The translations under genes and the position numbers were made by a program. The notes below the pieces were generated by a model. It was not told the DNA's origin. It was given only the letters and a program-made list of their open reading frames with translations, and made no database searches. Positions 15,649-25,900 of a DNA stretch of 64,000 nucleotides are shown one piece after another. This DNA is from Gracilimonas tropica DSM 19535 (GTDB lineage: Bacteria > Bacteroidota > Rhodothermia > Balneolales > Balneolaceae), in assembly GCF_000375425.1 (NCBI RefSeq), contig NZ_AQXG01000002.1, forward strand, positions 451,712 to 515,711, written 5' to 3'. The first letter of the stretch is position 1, and the number at the start of each line of letters is the position of its first letter.

Positions 15649-18336
15649 TTATCTGGCTGCAGGATAGTTTTCTTTTTCCATCCAATATTCCAAATATGGA
15701 ACATTATAAATACTTGTCCAACCGAAAACTCTAAGACCATTGGTGATTTTCCAGATCGGTGGCCTTCGGGCACCTGGAGGATTTGGCAGGTTACTGGATT
15801 CTTCCAAGGCCTCTGCCAATATGCGTTGATTTTCATAGGAACCAAATTCCTGCGCCAATTCATCCGTCTTAAGATATTCGGCTCTTTTCACCGCTTCTTC
15901 AAGTAAGCTTTCCTCTTTTGAATACTCATACCCTAAAACCATGCTGCTTATAGACGACAAATAAGATTCCATGTCGTGATTGTAAGGAGGCACATCACGA
16001 AGTCTTCGGGCATGGTCTACCATGGCTCGTTTCGCCTTTTCGTCTCCGGTGAGCTGTACATATTTTCGAATACCGTTTGTGACATACACTTGAGAGTAGC
16101 CGTATCGGTTTATCACCATCTCACTGCCTTGGTCGGGATGCTTTTGCAACTCTAACATCAGGTTTACACGGTCACGAAGCTCATCCCCATATTTATCCAT
16201 TTTGGTTGCATCATAGATCTCAGCCAGGTTCCACACTGAGAGATACAACCGGCGGCCTCTGAGCCCGTGATCACCAAAAATTCTTCGAACGTAGTAATCA
16301 CCGGTTTCCATAGCTACTTCAAGTCCACGGTGGTTTGCATCCAGATAATAGGACGCAACCCAACCCGGCACCCACACATGGGCACTTAAGAGTGAACTGT
16401 AATGCTGATCGGCATGTCGGCGCCCCATGCCAACATAAGGAGAGCCTTTAGGCATTTCCTCTACCTGGAATGCGTGAAGAGACTCGTTGGTATCTCCAAA
16501 GTAAACAGGATCTTTAGGCCAATGAATATTATCTACATCCATGGTATGCATACTGGCAGCCTGTGCAGTTTTGTAATAAGTTGGATTTCCGGTTCGCACA
16601 AACTGCAACCACCACATATAATCATTTCCGGGTTCATTGTTGGTCCACTGCCCCCATTCATTTCCATAATAATAGGTCAGATTATCCCCATAGTTCAGCA
16701 TTCCATACCAAGGCTCCCACTCCTGATTGAATTTCATCCAGCGGAATTTATACTCCAGGCCTCTTTCATATGCGCCAAACCGGTCGAGCTTTTCCGTCAT
16801 CTTGCCAAATGCTTCTGAATTAGCGTACCAGCTTGGATCGGCATGGGTAACCGGAGAATCCATGAACTTCTTAGCTGTTTCTTCTACGTTGCCATTCGAA
16901 CTCTTTTGGTGAAAATAAAAAACCATTTCTGTGGTCTTGGCCAACCCCTGAGCAAAGTTAGCGATCATGCCACTGTCATTTTCTCTATCCTTGCGGGCAA
17001 AACTCATCGGTTCAACCGAAGGCGTCCAGATATAAGCGGTTAGTTTGTCTTCATCATCAGTTGCTTTGATCTCCTTGGGATACTCCTCAAAGAAATTCTT
17101 AAACCCAACCGTTATTCCCCATTTATTGTCAGATATATCCATCCATCCGGCTGAGCGTTCAGCCTCAACATCTGAATTATTGTCCAGGCTAATGGTAGAC
17201 TTAAACTTATTCTGCAACCTCTCATCAGCTGAAGAATTTGCCAAAGGAGGTATTTGTGAGGGATTGGGACCCGTTTGCAGAACGGAAGCTTCCGACGTCA
17301 GTTCACTTTGCACAATATTACTTCCGCCCGTTTCCCACCATTTTCCATTGTAGTAAGAGGTAGTAACCGTTTTGTTTGAAGCCAAATTATAGTTTAAGGA
17401 AAGTCCGGTTGCTGCAATCTGATCATTGGGTTCAACAAAACCACGATCGTTCGCTAATTTACTTTCGTCAATGATGATACCATTCTCGGTAGCAATAGCC
17501 TCATATTCACCTTCCGGCAAAGTGTGATTATCCGGAACACCGGTATAGACAAATGTGTGCTGTACTTTGATGTAGCTTTTACCAGCATAAGCATGAATTC
17601 GGGTTATAAAAGGAGCTGTGTTATTATCATCGCGACCATAATGATATTCCCCTTCTACCCGGATGATTGCATGTAAAGGCCCCGTTCCCAATTCTTTGAC
17701 AGTTCGAGTAACCACTGCCTTGGATTTATCAAGACCTATATTGTCAATAATATCAAGAAACGAACTTCTTCCGGGTTCACCGGTGGCTATCACATCACTT
17801 TCTTCAAAGCCGTTACCATCTACATCCAGTTCAACCTTATCAAGGAAACCACTGCCGGCAGGTGCATTAAAGAATCCGCCTCCCTCTCCTTTTTCAACGG
17901 TAAAGCGAAGCGGCCCGGTGTTAACGATCACTTCCCCGGTAGGCCTCTGATTATTTTTTACTGTGAGAATTTGATCATACTCACGGGCATTTCGAACATT
18001 TTCCCCATATTCAACTTCATAAGTGTCGCCTTCTTCTGTAAAGAAAAATACCCAAAGCCATTTTATACTTTCATCGGCCGGCTCCCAGGTTGTTACTTTT
18101 GTTACTTGCGAAGGAATCTCGTCTCCGCTGCTGTTCAAAACCCGTACGTGGTCCGGCGAATATAGTTCTCCTTTCGGGATCGGCACACCAAACACTTGAG
18201 GAGTACCCGCTACATTATTCTCAACGGTCACAGGAATCTTCTTCGTGGGCCCGTTATTGCTGCATGCATTCAAAAACATAAATGGGAAAATGATGGCCAA
18301 AAAGACGAAGGATGATATTCTCATATTCTTATACAT
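15649..18336 (-). CDS. Lipoprotein, YetA/PcRGLX-like putative exo-polysaccharide lyase
   Basis: An 895-residue protein with a lipoprotein signal; the lipobox cysteine is about residue 25 in FLNACSNN. The N-terminal beta domain contains GVPIPKGELYSPDHVRV and ESIKWLWVFF. The C-terminal half is helical and rich in Trp, Tyr and His (HAFQVEEMPKG, GRRHADQHY, HVWVPGW), fitting an alpha/alpha toroid. This three-part layout and length match, from memory, the YetA / exo-rhamnogalacturonan lyase group (PL26-like). The substrate here is uncertain because the surrounding genes point to amino sugars. It lies between the ROK and DASS genes with gaps of 11 and 22 bp. Confidence 0.6.
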   Translation of the reverse strand: MYKNMRISSFVFLAIIFPFMFLNACSNNGPTKKIPVTVENNVAGTPQVFGVPIPKGELYSPDHVRVLNSSGDEIPSQVTKVTTWEPADESIKWLWVFFFTEEGDTYEVEYGENVRNAREYDQILTVKNNQRPTGEVIVNTGPLRFTVEKGEGGGFFNAPAGSGFLDKVELDVDGNGFEESDVIATGEPGRSSFLDIIDNIGLDKSKAVVTRTVKELGTGPLHAIIRVEGEYHYGRDDNNTAPFITRIHAYAGKSYIKVQHTFVYTGVPDNHTLPEGEYEAIATENGIIIDESKLANDRGFVEPNDQIAATGLSLNYNLASNKTVTTSYYNGKWWETGGSNIVQSELTSEASVLQTGPNPSQIPPLANSSADERLQNKFKSTISLDNNSDVEAERSAGWMDISDNKWGITVGFKNFFEEYPKEIKATDDEDKLTAYIWTPSVEPMSFARKDRENDSGMIANFAQGLAKTTEMVFYFHQKSSNGNVEETAKKFMDSPVTHADPSWYANSEAFGKMTEKLDRFGAYERGLEYKFRWMKFNQEWEPWYGMLNYGDNLTYYYGNEWGQWTNNEPGNDYMWWLQFVRTGNPTYYKTAQAASMHTMDVDNIHWPKDPVYFGDTNESLHAFQVEEMPKGSPYVGMGRRHADQHYSSLLSAHVWVPGWVASYYLDANHRGLEVAMETGDYYVRRIFGDHGLRGRRLYLSVWNLAEIYDATKMDKYGDELRDRVNLMLELQKHPDQGSEMVINRYGYSQVYVTNGIRKYVQLTGDEKAKRAMVDHARRLRDVPPYNHDMESYLSSISSMVLGYEYSKEESLLEEAVKRAEYLKTDELAQEFGSYENQRILAEALEESSNLPNPPGARRPPIWKITNGLRVFGWTSIYNVPYLEYWMEKENYPAAR

Positions 18337-18347
18337 AATACTTCCTG

Positions 18348-19205
18348 TTAGTCGAAATTCAACGAATCGAGTACCAAAGCAGCAGCGCCAAGCACAGCGA
18401 TCTGTTCGTTTTCTGAAATTTCTATTTTTATTTTATTTATAGATTTTTTGTAGGCAAAGTCTCGCAGAGAAGCGATCATAGAGTTTTTAAAAAAATTGTA
18501 TGCCTTTCGGACTCCACCTCCGAATACGATCAATTCGGGATCATACGCATACATCACGGCTTTCAAAGCATTGCCCAAATGATGACCAAACTCATCAAAC
18601 ATCTCTAAAGCTTCCTCATCATCTTCTAATGCACGGCGATAAGCTTCTTTTCCTGAAATATTCTTGTGCAGATCAAAAAACTGTCCGGAGCAGTAATGTT
18701 CAAAAATCGAATCTCTATATGGCAGCATTCCTACCTCACCGGCTCCGCAATTAGGCCCCGAGTAGAGTCTGTTATTAAAGATAAGCCCGGCGGCAAAACC
18801 GGTACCGAGAATTAACCCGGCAACTGAACTGTAGTTTTTAGCTTTGCCAAAATGTTTTTCTCCAAGCACAAAACAATTTGCATCATTATTGATAAAGACC
18901 GGGCGATCAAAATCTTTTTCAAGGATATGTTTAAGGGGTACTTCTTTCCAGGAAGGAATATTTTGCACATCATAAACAATTCCCTCTTTCACATCTACCA
19001 CACTGGGAACTCCAATGCCGATCGCTCCTACTTTATCCGTTAACTCTTTGGATATCAGAACCCTGATTTGATTGATCAGATCTTCCGGTGATGAACTGTT
19101 CTTGATCGGTTCACTGGATATTGAGGTAATTTCGTTTTCTTCTACCAAGGCCACTCTCACATTTGTGGCACCCAGGTCTATCCCTATCAGACTTCTCTTA
19201 TTCAA
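18348..19205 (-). CDS. ROK family sugar kinase
   Basis: A 285-residue ROK protein with the phosphate loop DLGATN (10-15), GIGVPSVVD, catalytic D108 in NNDANC and GTGFAAGLI (134-142) with E157 in CGAGEVG. The usual ROK zinc motif CxCGxxGCxE is not present; the region reads MLPYRDSIFEHYCSG instead. There is no DNA-binding domain, so it is a kinase and not a repressor. Beside a FucP/NagP-like transporter and deacetylases, a glucosamine or N-acetylglucosamine kinase role is plausible. Substrate is inferred from context only. Confidence 0.85.
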   Translation of the reverse strand: MNKRSLIGIDLGATNVRVALVEENEITSISSEPIKNSSSPEDLINQIRVLISKELTDKVGAIGIGVPSVVDVKEGIVYDVQNIPSWKEVPLKHILEKDFDRPVFINNDANCFVLGEKHFGKAKNYSSVAGLILGTGFAAGLIFNNRLYSGPNCGAGEVGMLPYRDSIFEHYCSGQFFDLHKNISGKEAYRRALEDDEEALEMFDEFGHHLGNALKAVMYAYDPELIVFGGGVRKAYNFFKNSMIASLRDFAYKKSINKIKIEISENEQIAVLGAAALVLDSLNFD

Positions 19206-19249
19206 TGGAGGATATATTTATGATATTAAACTAAATAATTGATTCTACT

Positions 19250-20494
19250 TTACTCCTTATTCCCGAAATCAATAGTTTTATTACTAATGAGCGGTTTTGC
19301 CCAAAATCCGATACTCAAAATGTAGCCGAAGGCGATGTATAGGAAGAGCATCCCAATTCTTAGTCCAAAAATATCCCCTAATGAACCAACGATAAGGGGG
19401 ACTACAGCTCCACCGGCAATACCCGTTACCAGGATTCCCGAGAAAGTTCCATGATGCTCGGCTACAGAATTCAGAGCCAGTGAAAAGATGATGGGCCACA
19501 TCACTGCAATAAAAAATCCAATAGCAGGAAAAGCGTAAAGTGCAATATTTCCGCCACCAAAAAGGGCCAGAGAAAGACAAAGTAAAACTGCTGAGGTAAA
19601 CAGAATGAGCACCTTTTTACTGTCCATGATCTTCAGTAGAAACAAACCCAATAGAGTTCCCGCTGTCATCATCCCCCAAAACCAGGAAACCACGCTTGCA
19701 CCTGTTGTCTGTGGGTCATATCCATGATAGGTTGAAAGAAATTCGGAGATCCAGTTAGCTACTCCTTGCTCTGCACCTACATACGCAAAGATCCCCAGAA
19801 AAAAGAGGATTACTTTTTTGTTCTTAAGCAGCTCAAGGTGGGTTTCCAGCGCTCCTACGATCTCATCTTCTTTCTTTTCTACCGCAGGAAATTTGGAGGC
19901 ACTGATGACCACGATCATTACCACACAGACCATCGCAAATAACCAGTAAAGTGAAACCCATGGCAAACTTTCAGGAACTACATTAGATAGCAGGGACAGA
20001 AACGGCCCCATATCATCCGTTCCAATGTTTAGCACCAGGTAAGAATACACTAACGGGCTTAGAAATGAAGCCAGTCCAAAGAACAACTGAGCCATCACTG
20101 AATTGAATGCGAAGTTTTCTTCTCCACCGGAAACACGAAGCAGGGGGTTAATAGCTACCTGAAGCATCGCCATTCCCGATCCGATCAGGAATAGGGATAC
20201 AACGGCTACCAGGTACTGAGGAATCAGTGCAAAAAGTAAAGCGCCCGAGAAGGCCACCGCAAATGCAGCCACCATTACTTTCTTTTCAGCAAAGCGCTCG
20301 ATCAGCATGCCTGAGGGAATCGACATCACTCCGTAGGCAATGAAAAAAGCAAAAGGCAATATGGCTACCAAGGTCAGGCTCAAATCAAAATCTTCGATGA
20401 TCTGAGGTACCAAAGGACCAATGATATTGGTTAAAAATGAGATAACGAAAAAAGTTAATACAATAAGCCCGACCAGGTAATAATTGCGCTTCAT
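19250..20494 (-). CDS. MFS sugar transporter, FucP/NagP-like
   Basis: A 414-residue major facilitator protein with about 12 membrane segments. It begins MKRNYYLVGLIVLTFFVISF and has the FucP-type opening with GPLVPQIIEDF and YGVMSIPSGMLIERF. In Bacteroidota such transporters bring fucose, glucose, or N-acetylglucosamine across the inner membrane. Located between a secreted deacetylase and a ROK kinase, it likely imports a monosaccharide released by the locus. Confidence 0.85.
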   Translation of the reverse strand: MKRNYYLVGLIVLTFFVISFLTNIIGPLVPQIIEDFDLSLTLVAILPFAFFIAYGVMSIPSGMLIERFAEKKVMVAAFAVAFSGALLFALIPQYLVAVVSLFLIGSGMAMLQVAINPLLRVSGGEENFAFNSVMAQLFFGLASFLSPLVYSYLVLNIGTDDMGPFLSLLSNVVPESLPWVSLYWLFAMVCVVMIVVISASKFPAVEKKEDEIVGALETHLELLKNKKVILFFLGIFAYVGAEQGVANWISEFLSTYHGYDPQTTGASVVSWFWGMMTAGTLLGLFLLKIMDSKKVLILFTSAVLLCLSLALFGGGNIALYAFPAIGFFIAVMWPIIFSLALNSVAEHHGTFSGILVTGIAGGAVVPLIVGSLGDIFGLRIGMLFLYIAFGYILSIGFWAKPLISNKTIDFGNKE

Positions 20495-20539
20495 AATATT
20501 CTGTTAGTTGCTTGTTATAGTTCTATGCTTGTATCGGAT

Positions 20540-21439
20540 CTACTTTTTGAGCATCGGAAACAATGCTCTGATTTCCTCTTCTGAAGGTTGATAGCCATAC
20601 TCACAAATCTCAAATGATTCCGCGTATTTAAAAGATTGTCCCTTTTCTTTGCCATACCATTTTTCAAGGCCTTTACGCTGGTCAGGGGAAACGCCCATTC
20701 TTCCTATAAAACCGTTACGCAGGAATTCTTTTCGTTCTTCAGGATCTTCGGGCACCTTATCCAGGTTTCCTGAAACCCATGGCAACCACTCGTACACCTG
20801 TGATTCATGAGCATCAAAAGCATTCACCTTTTTCTCAAAGGTTTCATCAATACCTACGACTATGTCGTGACTGAAGGGATTGGGTTTTTGGAATCCATCT
20901 GACATATATAGAAATACGGGATTTTTCTTCAATGGAGGAGTATCAGGGGCTACATTGGGAACAACTACCATGTAAGCGGCATCCTGTACCAAAACTCCGG
21001 CATATCTGTGATCAGGGTGGTAATCGTTTGGTCGTAATCCAAGAACAATATCAGCATTCCAGTTTCTGATCTCGCGGATCACTTGCTGGCGTATATGCAA
21101 TTCCGGGAGTAATTCCCCGTCATGATTGTCCAATACTTTATATTCATCAATTCCCAGTCTTCGTCCGGCTTCTGCTGCTTCAGCACGTCTGCGTTTAGCC
21201 AACATGCCTCCGCCTTCTTCATGATGCCCGGCATCTCCATTGGTGATGGATAAAAATTTAACAGCATACCCCATCTCAGCTAACAATGCTGCGGTTCCGC
21301 CCATTTTGGCATCGCCGTCATCCGGGTGTGCAAAAATCGCAATGACCCTGATTCGGTCATTTTCTTCATTCTGTGCTGAAATAGTGGATGCATTCAGGCT
21401 TAACAGCCCCAGAAAAATAATAAAAAGTAAATGCTTCAT
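20540..21439 (-). CDS. Secreted PIG-L/LmbE family N-deacetylase (first copy)
   Basis: A 299-residue enzyme with a signal peptide of about 22 residues (ending TISAQ). The zinc motif AHPDDGD gives ligands H38 and D41, and HPDHRYAG near 141 supplies the third ligand H144. PIG-L enzymes remove N-acetyl groups from GlcNAc-type sugars. The signal peptide places it in the periplasm or on the surface. It follows susD after a terminator hairpin and precedes the MFS gene. A second, divergent copy lies at 28594-29463. Confidence 0.9.
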   Translation of the reverse strand: MKHLLFIIFLGLLSLNASTISAQNEENDRIRVIAIFAHPDDGDAKMGGTAALLAEMGYAVKFLSITNGDAGHHEEGGGMLAKRRRAEAAEAGRRLGIDEYKVLDNHDGELLPELHIRQQVIREIRNWNADIVLGLRPNDYHPDHRYAGVLVQDAAYMVVVPNVAPDTPPLKKNPVFLYMSDGFQKPNPFSHDIVVGIDETFEKKVNAFDAHESQVYEWLPWVSGNLDKVPEDPEERKEFLRNGFIGRMGVSPDQRKGLEKWYGKEKGQSFKYAESFEICEYGYQPSEEEIRALFPMLKK

Positions 21440-21463
21440 GATGGTGTATGATTTAAAATGGAG

Positions 21464-21500
21464 AAAAAAAACCGGAACAACTCCTTCCAGGCTGTTCCGG
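21464..21500 (-). terminator. Terminator between susD and the first PIG-L gene
   Basis: CCGGAACA at 21472-21479 pairs with TGTTCCGG at 21493-21500. On the minus strand the hairpin is followed by a run of eight T at 21471-21464. It starts 19 nt after the susD stop and ends 25 nt before the PIG-L start, inside what otherwise looks like one operon. Confidence 0.8.
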
Positions 21501-21518
21501 CTCTAAGCTACTAATTGG

Positions 21519-22913
21519 CTACTGATGCTCAGAGTTTTGTGTCATCTCATCGGGGGTAACATCAATAGCACTTTGAGGTATGGGATAAAGAAGGGTTACT
21601 TCTGACTCAGAAATACCCAAATGGCCGGACATAACGGGCTTTGCCTGTCCAAAGCGGAGCAGATCAGCCCAGCGTTTGTTCTCGAATGCAAATTCCAGAC
21701 GTCGCTCATTCAGCAGTTTTTCTTCGAAAGTACCGGGGGTATTTTCATCGATGTCTCCGAGTCCTGCACGATCTCTAACCTCATTTATGAGATCGTAAGC
21801 TTCGTCACTTTCTCCAAGTGCTTCGGCTAGGTTCAATAGTACTTCAGCGTATCGAATTTCAACCCAATTGTTGGGGGCATCAAATACGCGTGATGGGTTA
21901 CTGTCGAATTTTTTCACCCAAAAGTTATCCGGGCCCAGTCCAACCGTATCGAAAGTAGTCCAGAAACGGCCGTCATTGGCGCTGTCATAAGCAGCAACGA
22001 TATCATCGGTTACGTTTTGAGGAGCAACACCACCTCCAACACCACCGCCTACACCGTTTGGTGTGTACATATCGGTATAAGCACTTCCTTCACCTAATCC
22101 TCCGCTGATGAATTGCACTTCAAAGATGGATTCTGAATTTTGATCCAGTTGCGTATTAGGATCCCAGAGTCTTGAGAAGTCATCTTCCAAATCATACACT
22201 TGGTCGTTCATAACACGGCGTAAAGGAGCTTCCGCAGCAGAAGCATTTCCTGCCTGCAGATGGACTCTGCCTAAAAGAGCAGCCGCTGCATACTTATTAG
22301 CGCGGCCGTTAACGGATGCCGGAGGTAAAAGGCTCTCCGCTTCCTCAAGGTCATCCACTACCTGTGCATAGATATCAGCAGCAGATACCTGGTTGATGTC
22401 AATATTTGGATAATCGGCTTCTTCAAACTGTGCCGGAATATTTCCAAATATAACTGCCATGTGGTAATACAGAAGGGAACGAATAAAAAGAGCTTCTCCT
22501 CTGATCTGATCTTTCAGCGTTTCGCTGGTAAAATCAACTCCGTCAATGCGGGAAAGAATGGCATTACAACTGGCAATTCCATCATAAGATGCAGCCCAGG
22601 TATCCTCAAGGATCTCAGCTGTAGGAATCTCATCGAAATCATCGAGTTGTTGGTACACGGCGGCCAAACCGGTGGCTCCTCCACCGTTGGCACCATTATC
22701 GGCCCGCATTTCCATTAACAGAACATAGTTTACTCCAAATGTTCCGCTTTCTTGCAGTGAGCTGTAGGCTCCTGTTATAGCAATCTCAAAATCTTTTTGA
22801 GAGCTATAGTAATTCTCGCTATTTCGCTGTGAAATAGGACTTAGCGCCGTAAAGTCTTCTCCACACGAGACAAACAAAAAAGGAAGAAGAACTAATGTGA
22901 TTAATTTTTTCAT
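21519..22913 (-). CDS. SusD/RagB family nutrient-binding lipoprotein
   Basis: A 464-residue lipoprotein with lipobox cysteine in FLFVSCGED near residue 17. The start at 22913 (MKKLITL) is preferred to an ATG six bases earlier because an AAGGA sequence then lies about 7 nt upstream. The N-terminal SusD domain includes NYYSSQKDFEIAITGAYSSL, and the C terminus has RRLEFAFENKRWADLLRFG, typical of RagB/SusD. It caps the SusC channel and binds glycan at the cell surface. It is 26 bp downstream of susC. Confidence 0.93.
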   Translation of the reverse strand: MKKLITLVLLPFLFVSCGEDFTALSPISQRNSENYYSSQKDFEIAITGAYSSLQESGTFGVNYVLLMEMRADNGANGGGATGLAAVYQQLDDFDEIPTAEILEDTWAASYDGIASCNAILSRIDGVDFTSETLKDQIRGEALFIRSLLYYHMAVIFGNIPAQFEEADYPNIDINQVSAADIYAQVVDDLEEAESLLPPASVNGRANKYAAAALLGRVHLQAGNASAAEAPLRRVMNDQVYDLEDDFSRLWDPNTQLDQNSESIFEVQFISGGLGEGSAYTDMYTPNGVGGGVGGGVAPQNVTDDIVAAYDSANDGRFWTTFDTVGLGPDNFWVKKFDSNPSRVFDAPNNWVEIRYAEVLLNLAEALGESDEAYDLINEVRDRAGLGDIDENTPGTFEEKLLNERRLEFAFENKRWADLLRFGQAKPVMSGHLGISESEVTLLYPIPQSAIDVTPDEMTQNSEHQ

Positions 22914-22939
22914 GGTCATATCCTTTTTAAAAATTCTGA

Positions 22940-25900
22940 TTAAAAATCGAGGTTAATACCGAACTGGATCGTTCTTGATAATGGATAAGCACCATAATCT
23001 TCACCCGGGGTCAAACTGTTAGTTTGCAAACTAACCTCTGGGTTAAAGCCAATATAGTCGGTAAACATGGCCACGTTGGTAGCAGAAACATAGATCCGTG
23101 CTGAAGAAAATAATCCATCAATAAGTTCAGGAGGGAAATTATATCCTAAAGTGATGTTCTTGATCTTCAGATAGCTACCGTCTTGCACCTGGTAAGAGGA
23201 AATTCTGTTGTTGTTTCCATGAGCGGCAGAGTTACGATCAGCTCTTGGATGCTCGCCATTACCGGGCTGAGATTCTGAGATCCAGCGTTCGTTCAATGCG
23301 GCATAGGAGTTGAAATTGGCTTCACCGTTCAACAAGTGACGTGATGTTAAGTTCAACACCTCGCGGCCTTGTACACCTTGCAAGAAGATGCTTAAATCGA
23401 ACCCTTTGTAGTTGAAACGGTTCGTGATTCCGTAAGTGAAATCTGGATGGTAACTCCCTATTACCGTTCGGTCATCAGCATTTACAACGCCGTCACCGTT
23501 AATATCCTTGAAGCGGAAATCTCCTGGGCGAGGTGCGGGAGCCATCAGGTCGTAATCTCCACCGGGCGCATTCGCATTATCAGCATCAATTTCGGCCTGA
23601 CTTTGATAAACGCGGTCTACCACATAACCATAGTAGCTACCAATAGGATCGCCTATTCTGGTGATGTGACGCTGTCCGGCTGCTCCTGAACTCAGGATCG
23701 GATCTCCCTCAGGGCCTAACTGCAATACTTTGTTACGGTTCGCAGCAATATTGAAATCTGTGGCCCATGTGAACGCTTTGTTAGACACATTTCGGGAAGT
23801 GATGGAGAATTCAACCCCTTTGTTTTCCACTTTACCAATGTTTGTCAAGATGGTCTCGAAGCCAATAGAAGCAGGGAGACTTACAAACAAGAGCAGATCT
23901 TCAGTCTGGCTGTTGTATACATCAAAGGAACCATAAATACGGCTTTTCCATAGTGCATAATCAACCCCCAGGTTATATTGATAGGTTGTTTCCCAGGTCA
24001 GTCCATCATCGCCTAATGTTTGCGGGGCAATTCCAATACCCTCAGTACCACCAAGCGGATAGTTGGCAGATTCAAGCAAACCAATTGAACCATAGTTTGG
24101 AATCTCAAAGTTTCCTGTTACACCGTAACTACCGCGAAGTTTCAGTTCACTGAATAAGGTTTGGTCAGCCATAAACGGCTCCTGAGTAGTCCTCCATCCG
24201 AGTGAGAATGATGGGAACACCCCGGTTTGATTATCGCGACCAAATCTTGAAGAGCGGTCAGAACGAATGGTACCTGTAAACAGATATCTGTCTTTGAATA
24301 CGTAATTCACACGAGCTAACATGGAAACAAGACTCCATTCGGAATTGAGTTCATCTCCGCCGGATACCAAACCACCGTTAATGGTCTTAACCTGATCATC
24401 CGGGAATTCATCCGCAACGATCACAGTAGTCTCATCCGTTTGCTTCTGAGCAGTATACCCTACAATAGCATTGATATCATGATCCTGTGCGAGTGTTTTG
24501 GTATAGTTCAGGGTGTTTTCCCATAACCAGTTGAAGCTGTCTCCATTGCTGGCTTGCCCGTATGGTTGACCTTCTGTTTGATTTCTGTAAAGGAATTCAG
24601 TTCCACGGAAAAACGACTGCTTGAAATTATTCAGATCATAACCCACTAATGACTTGAAAAGTAAGTTGTCATTGATCTGGAAATCTCCATAAAGGTTTCC
24701 AAAGATGCGGTTATTCTGAATATCCTCGCTAATAAATTCCATAATGGCCAGTGGGTTACTTGCCGTGGTTGTACCACCGCCCAGGTAAGACTGGTTGTTA
24801 CGCTGGTTAATGGTGCCATCAGGATTGTAAGGAGCAACTACCGGTGAGTGTACCAATGCAGAATACACGATTCCCGGAGGTGATCCGAAATATGGGGCAT
24901 TAGCTGGAAGTCGGTCGTGCTGTGTTAAAGCAGCATTGATCGAAGTTCCAACCCGGAATTTCTCGCTAATATCTTGTGTCAGGTTCAGTTTTAGGGTGTA
25001 TCGGTCAAATGCAGAGCCGTCTAAAACACCTTCTTGATTCAAGAATCCGGCTGAAAGGAAATATCGGGTTTGTTCATTTCCTCCGGCCACAGACAAGTCA
25101 TAATTTTGCATTAAAGCCGGACTAAACACTAGATCGAGCCAATCGGTATCGGTACCATCCCAGTTCACGTACTGTTCAGGGATCAGGTAATTACCTACAT
25201 CCGGACGCCCCTCATTCGTGTCCGGATCATAATCTGGATTGGCTGGAGTATTCCCCATTTCGATATCCTGCAGGTAATTGTTGTTACGGGAATCTTTGGT
25301 ATAAGCGATCAATTCTTCTGCATTCATCAGATCCGGTTGATTGAAAACCGTTGAAGAACCCACATAACTATCGAAAGAAACCTGAGGTGTACCTGACTGT
25401 CCTTTTTTCGTTGTGATCAAGATCACGCCATTGGAGCCTCTTGAACCGTAAATAGCAGCGGCAGAAGCATCTTTCAGCACCTCAATAGACTCAATATCGC
25501 TTGGGTTGATGGTTGCAAGCGGGTTCGCCTTTGGAGGCTGGAATGAAGCACGCTGGCTGCCAATACTGGACTGCAGGTTTGTATTTTTTGAAATTGGAAC
25601 ACCGTCTACCACATACAACGGGTCATTACCGGCAGAAATAGAACCGGTACCGCGAATAGTGATCTGTGGAGTAGCTCCGGGTTCTCCTGTAGACTCCGCC
25701 ACATTTACACCGGCCATCCTTCCTTGAAGAGCATTTTCAAAACTAGAGACAGGAACACCACTGATTTCTTCAGTACGCACGGAACTTACCGCACCTGTTA
25801 CCTCTGTTCGCTGCTGAGTACCATAACCTACTACCACAGCATCTTCAAGCTGAACAAGATCATACACCAAGGCGACCTCAAAATAGGTCTGATCGCCAAT

